A DNA stretch of 19,555 nucleotides, from the NCBI GenBank assembly GCA_946490455.1, contig CAMLXE010000005.1, positions 1 through 19,555 on the forward strand, in the 5' to 3' direction. This DNA comes from an uncultured Desulfovibrio sp. Lineage in GTDB: Bacteria; Desulfobacterota; Desulfovibrionia; Desulfovibrionales; Desulfovibrionaceae. Shown here in pieces: positions 14,740 through 19,555 of the stretch. The translations under genes were made by a program, and so were the position numbers. Under the pieces are notes generated by a model. That model was not told where the DNA came from. It did not search any database and saw only the letters and a list, made by a program, of their open reading frames with translations. The number at the start of each line of letters is the position of its first letter. Position 1 is the stretch's first letter.

Positions 14740-16203
14740 ATGCAGATACGTGCTGTTCTGTTTATAGTTGGGGTGTTGCTGACCTGTATTGGGGTGTTCA
14801 TGCTTGTACCTCTGGCTGTATCCATCGGGTATGGAGATGGCGCTTTTGAGGGACTGGCTACCTCTCTGGTCTGTATTATTGGGCTTGGTCTTTTGCTGGC
14901 GTGGCTTGACCGGCCTCGAGGGTCCCTGAAGCTGACACCGCGAGAAGGACTTGCCGCAGTGGGGATTTGCTGGATCGTTGCCAGTTTTGCGGGCGGGCTT
15001 CCCTATGTTTTTACCGGCTGGATGTCTGTGACTGATGCCGTTTTTGAAGCCGCTTCCGGCTTTACGACCACTGGGGCAACCATTCTCAGCGATATTGAGG
15101 CGTTGCCGCCAAGTGTTCTCTTATGGAGAAGCTTTACACACTGGCTTGGAGGCATGGGAATTATTGTCCTGTCATTGATCGTCCTCCCTGTTCTTGGTGT
15201 GGGAGGAATGCAGCTTTATCGGGCTGAGGCTCCGGGGCCGCGCCCTGACAAGATGACTCCGAGAATGCAGGATACCTCGCTTATCCTCTGGAAAATGTAC
15301 TGTCTCATGACAGTGGTTCTGGTCATTCTGTTGCATCTTGCGGGAATGGACTGGTTCGATGCCGTCAACCACAGTTTTTCCACGGTCGCCACGGGTGGCT
15401 TTTCCACAAAAAACGCTTCGATTGCGGCCTTCCCCAGTCCGGCCATTCAATGGATTCTTATTGTGTTCATGTTTCTTGCAGGGGTGAATTTTGCACTTCA
15501 TTATCGCCTGCTTGCAGGAGACTGGGGAACATATCGACGTAATTTTGAGTTCGTTGCGTATGCAATAATGCTGGCAGTAGGAGCCTGCCTCATTGTTGGC
15601 GTCCTTGTTCTGAATGATATTTTTCCCCTGAAAACATGGGCAGAGCTGGAGCAGGTTGTCCGTGCGGTTCTGTTCCAGGTTGTTTCCATCTGTACAACAA
15701 CAGGCTTCATAACAGAGAACTATATAGGCTGGCCTGCCTTATCCTTGGGAATCATTCTTCTTTTTACATGTATTGGGGGGTGTACCGGATCTACGGCAGG
15801 TGGCGTGAAAGTGCTTCGGGTCGTCGTTCTTGTCAGGCTGATCTATAAGGAAATTTTTCGACTGCTGCATCCGCATTCGGTGTATGGTCTGAAAATTGAT
15901 GGTCAGCCTGTGCTGCCGGAAATCCTTTCAGGCATTGTGGGCTTTTTCCTGCTGTATCTGCTTGTTCTTCTTTTCGGAACATTGCTTGTTGCCGCACAGG
16001 GAATTGACCTCACGACGGCCTTCACTGCCAACCTGACCTGCATATCGAATGTGGGGCCTGGCCTTGGCAAGGTGGGACCTGTGGACAATTTCGGCTGGCT
16101 GCCCGATTTTTCCAAATGGATATTGTCTCTGGTCATGCTGTTGGGACGACTGGAGTTTTATGCCATTGTGGTCTTGTTTGTTCCTGAATTCTGGAAACGC
16201 TAG
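14740..16203 (+). CDS. trkH: Trk potassium uptake channel subunit TrkH
   Basis: TrkH is the membrane channel of the low-affinity potassium uptake system. The 487-residue product has the four-fold M1-P-M2 layout with a filter sequence in each repeat: SGFTTTGAT (106-114), STVATGGFS (214-222), SICTTTGF (316-323) and ISNVGPGLG (435-443). It also has the glycine-rich intramembrane gate loop GGCTGSTAGG (346-355), the lysine K357 and the late R470. Its size equals that of E. coli TrkH (about 483). An AAAGGA lies 13 bases before the ATG, farther than usual, so initiation may be modest. TrkA is encoded two genes upstream. Highly confident. Confidence 0.96.
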   Translation: MQIRAVLFIVGVLLTCIGVFMLVPLAVSIGYGDGAFEGLATSLVCIIGLGLLLAWLDRPRGSLKLTPREGLAAVGICWIVASFAGGLPYVFTGWMSVTDAVFEAASGFTTTGATILSDIEALPPSVLLWRSFTHWLGGMGIIVLSLIVLPVLGVGGMQLYRAEAPGPRPDKMTPRMQDTSLILWKMYCLMTVVLVILLHLAGMDWFDAVNHSFSTVATGGFSTKNASIAAFPSPAIQWILIVFMFLAGVNFALHYRLLAGDWGTYRRNFEFVAYAIMLAVGACLIVGVLVLNDIFPLKTWAELEQVVRAVLFQVVSICTTTGFITENYIGWPALSLGIILLFTCIGGCTGSTAGGVKVLRVVVLVRLIYKEIFRLLHPHSVYGLKIDGQPVLPEILSGIVGFFLLYLLVLLFGTLLVAAQGIDLTTAFTANLTCISNVGPGLGKVGPVDNFGWLPDFSKWILSLVMLLGRLEFYAIVVLFVPEFWKR

Positions 16204-16411
16204 AGCCAGATGTCAGCCTCATGGTAAGGAGAAGTCGTTATAGCAGCCGTTGCTTTTCAGCGTGCCGGATATTGCCGTCACATGCGATGGAAAAAAGGCG
16301 GATTGACTCTGCTGACAGGACTTTGCTTGCGTTCGTTTTCATTTTCAGTCATGATTTTTCTTGTGATGCGCTGCTTGCTCTGTTCTATTTTACTTTTTCC
16401 AAGGATGTATC
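16204..16411. other. Intergenic gap between trkH and psd
   Basis: This 208-bp gap contains an AAGGAG at 16226-16231 with no ATG, GTG or TTG at proper spacing. It also holds a 45-codon open frame (16282-16419) whose stop overlaps the psd start, but which lacks a ribosome site. I see no clear terminator or promoter. A psd promoter is presumably present. Confidence 0.4.
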
Positions 16412-17059
16412 ATGCATAAAGGTTCTATCGGAGTCGCTCCCGAAGGATTGCCATTCCTTTTTCTGCTTGGTTTGACTTCTCTTGTCTTTGCTGCGATCGG
16501 TTGTTGGCCTGTAGCCCTGATCTTTTTGGTTGCAACCTGGTTTGCCGGTCATTTTTTCCGTGATCCGGAACGGGTTGTCCCAACTGAAGCTGATGTGGCC
16601 GTATGTCCTGCTGATGGAAAGGTTGTCCGTGTCGAACCTCGTCCTGATCCCATTACCGGAGAAAACAGGACCTGCATCAGCATTTTTATGAATTTGTTCA
16701 ACGTGCATGTGAACCGGGTTCCGGTGAGCGGACGGGTTGAGAGCATTCGTTATTTCCCCGGAGCCTTTTTCAATGCGGCACTGGATAAGGCCTCTACGGA
16801 AAATGAACGTTGCGCCTATCTGCTGCGGGATGCCGAAGGGCGTCCCTGGGTCTTCGTTCAGATTGCCGGCCTGATTGCCAGACGCATTGTCTGCCGGGTG
16901 GAAGAGGGCGACTCTCTGGCCAGAGGGGAACGTTTTGGAATGATTCGTTTCGGGTCTCGGGTTGACCTCTATTTGCCTCCTGACTATAGTGCAGTAGTTA
17001 CCGTCGGTGATACTGTGCTGGCAGGAGAAAGCATTCTTGCCAGAAAGTTCCGGCCCTAG
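16412..17059 (+). CDS. psd: Phosphatidylserine decarboxylase proenzyme, short (Psd-A) form
   Basis: Psd converts phosphatidylserine to phosphatidylethanolamine at the inner membrane using a self-made pyruvoyl group. The 215-residue product fits the short bacterial class: an N-terminal hydrophobic hairpin (about 13-45), FFRDPER (48-54), CPADGKV (65-71), FMNLFNVHVNRVP (92-104, with conserved H99), AGLIARRIV (162-170) and the self-cleavage site RFGSRVDLY (179-187). Cleavage between G181 and S182 would give the alpha chain with N-terminal pyruvoyl from S182. AAGGA stands six bases before the ATG. pssA follows after 49 bases and supplies its substrate. Confidence 0.95.
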   Translation: MHKGSIGVAPEGLPFLFLLGLTSLVFAAIGCWPVALIFLVATWFAGHFFRDPERVVPTEADVAVCPADGKVVRVEPRPDPITGENRTCISIFMNLFNVHVNRVPVSGRVESIRYFPGAFFNAALDKASTENERCAYLLRDAEGRPWVFVQIAGLIARRIVCRVEEGDSLARGERFGMIRFGSRVDLYLPPDYSAVVTVGDTVLAGESILARKFRP

Positions 17060-17108
17060 CCATTCGGAGATAATCCAGACGCTTTTTCTGGTCCATAGGT
17101 ACTCCAAT

Positions 17109-17855
17109 ATGCAGGAAGAAAAAACTGTTCGGCGTGGCGTTTATATCCTCCCGAACCTCTTTACCACAGCAAGCCTTTTTACAGGTTTTTTGGCTATGGT
17201 GCTTGCAGCGCAGGGGCAGATCGAAAGTGCTGCTCTTGCCGTTCTGTTCAGCGCCCTGATGGATGGACTGGACGGCAAGGTCGCTCGCCTGACCAATACC
17301 GCCAGTGAGTTCGGTATTCAGTACGATTCTCTGTCTGACCTCGTTGCCTTTGGTGTGGCTCCTGCCTTCATGTGCTGGGTCTGGATGCTGAATGTCTATG
17401 GGAAACTCGGTATCGGCGTTGCCTTCCTTTATGTCGCCTGCACGGCGCTTCGCCTTGCCCGTTTCAATATCAATGTCAATGTGGTCAGTAAGAAGTTTTT
17501 CGTAGGTTTGCCCTGTCCTGCTGCAGGATGCTTTCTGGCCATGTTTGTTCTCTTTTCCTCCTATCTGCCTGAATGGCTGGCCGTTCGTGTCGCCTTCCTT
17601 GCACTCTTTGTAACCTTTGTCATGGCGTTGCTCATGGTCAGCCGTGTTCGTTACTTTGCGTTCAAGGAATATGGATTCCTGCGTGCCCATGCCTTCAGCT
17701 ATATGGTTGTGGCACTTCTCATTTTCGTACTGATTCTTTCCCAGCCCGTTGTCTTTGGGTTTACGTTCGGTACGATTTATATTCTATCCGGTCTTGTCTA
17801 CACGTTTATCATTCTGCCTCGTCGTAACCGCCTAGGGAGCCTTGCGCAGAATTGA
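17109..17855 (+). CDS. pssA: CDP-diacylglycerol--serine O-phosphatidyltransferase
   Basis: PssA makes phosphatidylserine from CDP-diacylglycerol and serine in the inner membrane. The 248-residue product has about six to eight membrane segments and a perfect CDP-alcohol phosphotransferase motif: D52-x2-D55-G56-x2-A59-R60-x8-G69-x3-D73-x3-D77. The early PNLFTTASLFTGF segment (15-27) is typical of the Bacillus-type (type II) PssA. I chose the ATG at 17109 because the family starts close to this segment. An ATG 102 nt earlier would overlap psd and add unlikely residues. The ribosome site is weak (AGG nine bases upstream), which is compatible with coupling to psd. Confidence 0.94.
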   Translation: MQEEKTVRRGVYILPNLFTTASLFTGFLAMVLAAQGQIESAALAVLFSALMDGLDGKVARLTNTASEFGIQYDSLSDLVAFGVAPAFMCWVWMLNVYGKLGIGVAFLYVACTALRLARFNINVNVVSKKFFVGLPCPAAGCFLAMFVLFSSYLPEWLAVRVAFLALFVTFVMALLMVSRVRYFAFKEYGFLRAHAFSYMVVALLIFVLILSQPVVFGFTFGTIYILSGLVYTFIILPRRNRLGSLAQN

Positions 17856-17872
17856 CGGCTGTTGACGCTTTG

Positions 17873-17928
17873 ATACAGGGGAGAGAAGGGGACCTGGTTG
17901 GAGCGCCCCCTTCTCTCCCCTTCTGTAT
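17873..17928 (+). terminator. Long GC-rich hairpin after pssA
   Basis: GGGGAGAGAAGGGG (17878-17891) pairs perfectly with CCCCTTCTCTCCCC (17907-17920) over a 15-base loop. Beyond a 3-base bulge, ATACA/TGTAT extends the stem. It begins about 18 bases after the pssA stop. No T-tract follows, so it may be a weak terminator, a 3'-end stabiliser, or part of a control region for leuA. Confidence 0.6.
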
Positions 17929-18027
17929 ACCAATGCCTGGAAACAAGAAAACGCGGATCAGGATACATGCCGTACGGATTGTTCATCTGGTTTTCGTTTG
18001 ATTTTCCAAGGGATAAGGAGAAAAATC

Positions 18028-19555
18028 ATGTCCAATCGCGTTATCATTTTTGACACAACACTTCGGGATGGTGAACAGTCTCCTGGCGCTACCATGAATC
18101 TGCAGGAAAAGCTGCGTATGGCCCGTCAGCTTGAAATTCTCGGTGTTGATGTTATGGAAGCTGGCTTCCCGGCATCAAGTGTTGGGGATTTCGAGTCGGT
18201 ACACGCCATCGCCAATGCTGTGAAGGGGGGCATGCAGGTTGCGGCTCTGGCTCGTGCTTCCAAGGCTGATATTGATCGGGCATGGCAGGCTCTGAATGGT
18301 GCACAGAATCCCAGAATCCATACATTTATTGCGACCTCTCCCATTCATATGGAGTACAAGCTGCGCAAGACGCCGGATCAGGTCGTCGAAATGGCTGCCG
18401 CAGCCGTACGTCATGCAGCCCGCTATACCTCCAATGTGGAATTTTCTGCTGAGGATGCTTCACGTTCAGATCCCGATTTCCTTGTTCGTGTGTTCACGGC
18501 AGCGATTGATGCCGGAGCAACGACCATCAATATCCCGGATACGGTAGGTTATGCTCAGCCATTTGAATATGGTGAACGCATTCGCTACATCATTGAACAT
18601 ACGCCCAATGCCCATAAGGCCGTTTTCAGCGTTCACTGCCATGACGACCTTGGTCTTGCTGTAGCAAATACACTGGCAGCTCTGAGCAATGGTGCCCGTC
18701 AGGCCGAGGTCACGCTGAATGGCATTGGTGAACGTGCCGGCAATACGGCGCTGGAAGAAGTGGTCATGGCGCTGAAGACCCGTCATGATTATTATGGTCT
18801 GGAAACTGGCATCATCAGTGAACAGCTGTTCCCCTCCTGCCGTCTTCTTGCCCATATTATTGGTCGCCCGATTCCTGCAAACAAGGCCGTGGTGGGTGCA
18901 AATGCCTTTGCGCATGAGTCCGGCATCCATCAGGATGGCATGCTGAAGAATCGTGAGACCTACGAAATCATGACACCTCAGTCCATTGGACGGAAATCCA
19001 CGGATCTGGTCATTGGCAAGCACTCCGGACGTAATGCCGTACGGACACGTCTTGAAGAACTTGGCTATCATCTGGATGAGGATCAGGTGAATGTTGTTTT
19101 CGAGGCGGTGAAGGAACTGGCCGACAAGAAGGCCAATGTTCATGATGAGGACCTCGAAGCGCTGGTCTTCTCTGAAGTCTATCGGATTCCAGATCGCTAC
19201 CGTCTGCTGAACGTTTCCGTTCAGACGTCCATGGGTTCCAACATGCCGGCTACTGCTGCCGTCGTCCTGCAGGCTTCTGGTGACGAATTGCGCCGGGCTG
19301 GTTTCGGTGCCGGACCCATTGACGCAACCTTCAATGTCATTTCCCAGATCGTGGGACGTGCCCCGGATCTGGAACAGTTCAGCGTTAACGCCATTACCGG
19401 TGGTACCGATGCTCAGGGCGAGGTGACCGTACGGCTGCATGAGGGAGAATTTACTTCTACAGGTCATGGCTCCGATCCCGATGTCATTGTCGCGAGTGCC
19501 AAGGCCTATGTAGATGCGTTGAACCGACTGGATCACAAGGTACAGGAAGGCAAGC
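18028..19555 (+). CDS. leuA: 2-isopropylmalate synthase (3'-end cut by window edge)
   Basis: LeuA condenses acetyl-CoA with 2-ketoisovalerate, the first committed step of leucine synthesis. The frame is open for 509 codons to the right edge, which should be within a few residues of the family's usual length (about 510-520). The catalytic barrel shows FDTTLRDGEQSPG (8-20, R13/D14), the metal ligands in SVHCHDDLG (201-209, H203/H205) and NGIGERAGN (231-239, N239), and the HESGIHQDG segment (296-304). The C-terminal regulatory domain (about 390 onward) is present, including GGTDAQGEVTVRL and the GHGSDPD segment, so leucine feedback inhibition is expected. AAGGAG stands seven bases before the ATG. 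A hairpin separates it from pssA. Confidence 0.96.
   Translation, partial: MSNRVIIFDTTLRDGEQSPGATMNLQEKLRMARQLEILGVDVMEAGFPASSVGDFESVHAIANAVKGGMQVAALARASKADIDRAWQALNGAQNPRIHTFIATSPIHMEYKLRKTPDQVVEMAAAAVRHAARYTSNVEFSAEDASRSDPDFLVRVFTAAIDAGATTINIPDTVGYAQPFEYGERIRYIIEHTPNAHKAVFSVHCHDDLGLAVANTLAALSNGARQAEVTLNGIGERAGNTALEEVVMALKTRHDYYGLETGIISEQLFPSCRLLAHIIGRPIPANKAVVGANAFAHESGIHQDGMLKNRETYEIMTPQSIGRKSTDLVIGKHSGRNAVRTRLEELGYHLDEDQVNVVFEAVKELADKKANVHDEDLEALVFSEVYRIPDRYRLLNVSVQTSMGSNMPATAAVVLQASGDELRRAGFGAGPIDATFNVISQIVGRAPDLEQFSVNAITGGTDAQGEVTVRLHEGEFTSTGHGSDPDVIVASAKAYVDALNRLDHKVQEGK

Noticed and set aside
16282..16419. 45-codon hydrophobic frame ending at the psd start
   Set aside because: There is no ribosome site at its ATG and no recognisable homology. 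The nearby AAGGAG (16226-16231) is followed by GTT, not a start codon. It is most likely chance.
18466..19536. Long open frame (356 codons) on the strand opposite leuA
   Set aside because: It lies entirely antisense to a gene with intact LeuA motifs, has no recognisable domain, and is explained by the codon bias of leuA.

Overview
The window looks like chromosomal DNA of a Gram-negative bacterium. It carries a CMP-sugar/surface-glycan gene set, phosphatidylethanolamine synthesis genes and a TrkAH potassium uptake system. The adjacent psd-pssA-leuA order and the style of the UvrD C-terminus remind me of Desulfovibrionales/Desulfobacterota. That is inference from memory and was not tested. I see no tRNA, rRNA, CRISPR array, IS element or phage gene.

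The genes fall into two divergent halves around a 297-bp intergenic region at 12280-12576. The left half is all on the minus strand. Read 5'->3' it runs: a Kef-type cation/H+ antiporter with RCK domains; an HpcH/HpaI-type aldolase; an NAD-dependent epimerase/dehydratase; a KdsB-like cytidylyltransferase; a strong hairpin; a hexapeptide-repeat acetyltransferase; a D-2-hydroxyacid dehydrogenase; a HAD phosphatase; a rho-independent terminator; uvrD; thiL (start overlaps the uvrD stop); and a large surface-carbohydrate protein that runs off the left edge. The right half is on the plus strand: trkA, a LysE/ArgO-like exporter, trkH, psd, pssA, a long GC-rich hairpin, and leuA, which runs off the right edge within its last codons.

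The most interesting part is the sugar-acid gene set. An aldolase with intact pyruvate-aldolase residues, a cytidylyltransferase whose usual Kdo 'SGTDR' motif is altered, an epimerase, an acetyltransferase, a hydroxyacid dehydrogenase and a HAD phosphatase sit together. Downstream, past uvrD-thiL, lies a protein that I read as a TIGR04326-like surface carbohydrate protein with an HP motif. I infer a pathway that makes a 2-keto (ulosonic) acid by aldol addition instead of by a PEP-dependent synthase, activates it with CMP, and transfers it to a cell-surface glycan. The component families are well supported by residues in the sequence; the assembled pathway is a hypothesis.

The other genes serve core functions: DNA repair (uvrD), thiamine diphosphate synthesis (thiL), potassium balance (Trk uptake facing a Kef-type antiporter), phosphatidylethanolamine synthesis (pssA makes phosphatidylserine, psd decarboxylates it) and leucine synthesis (leuA).
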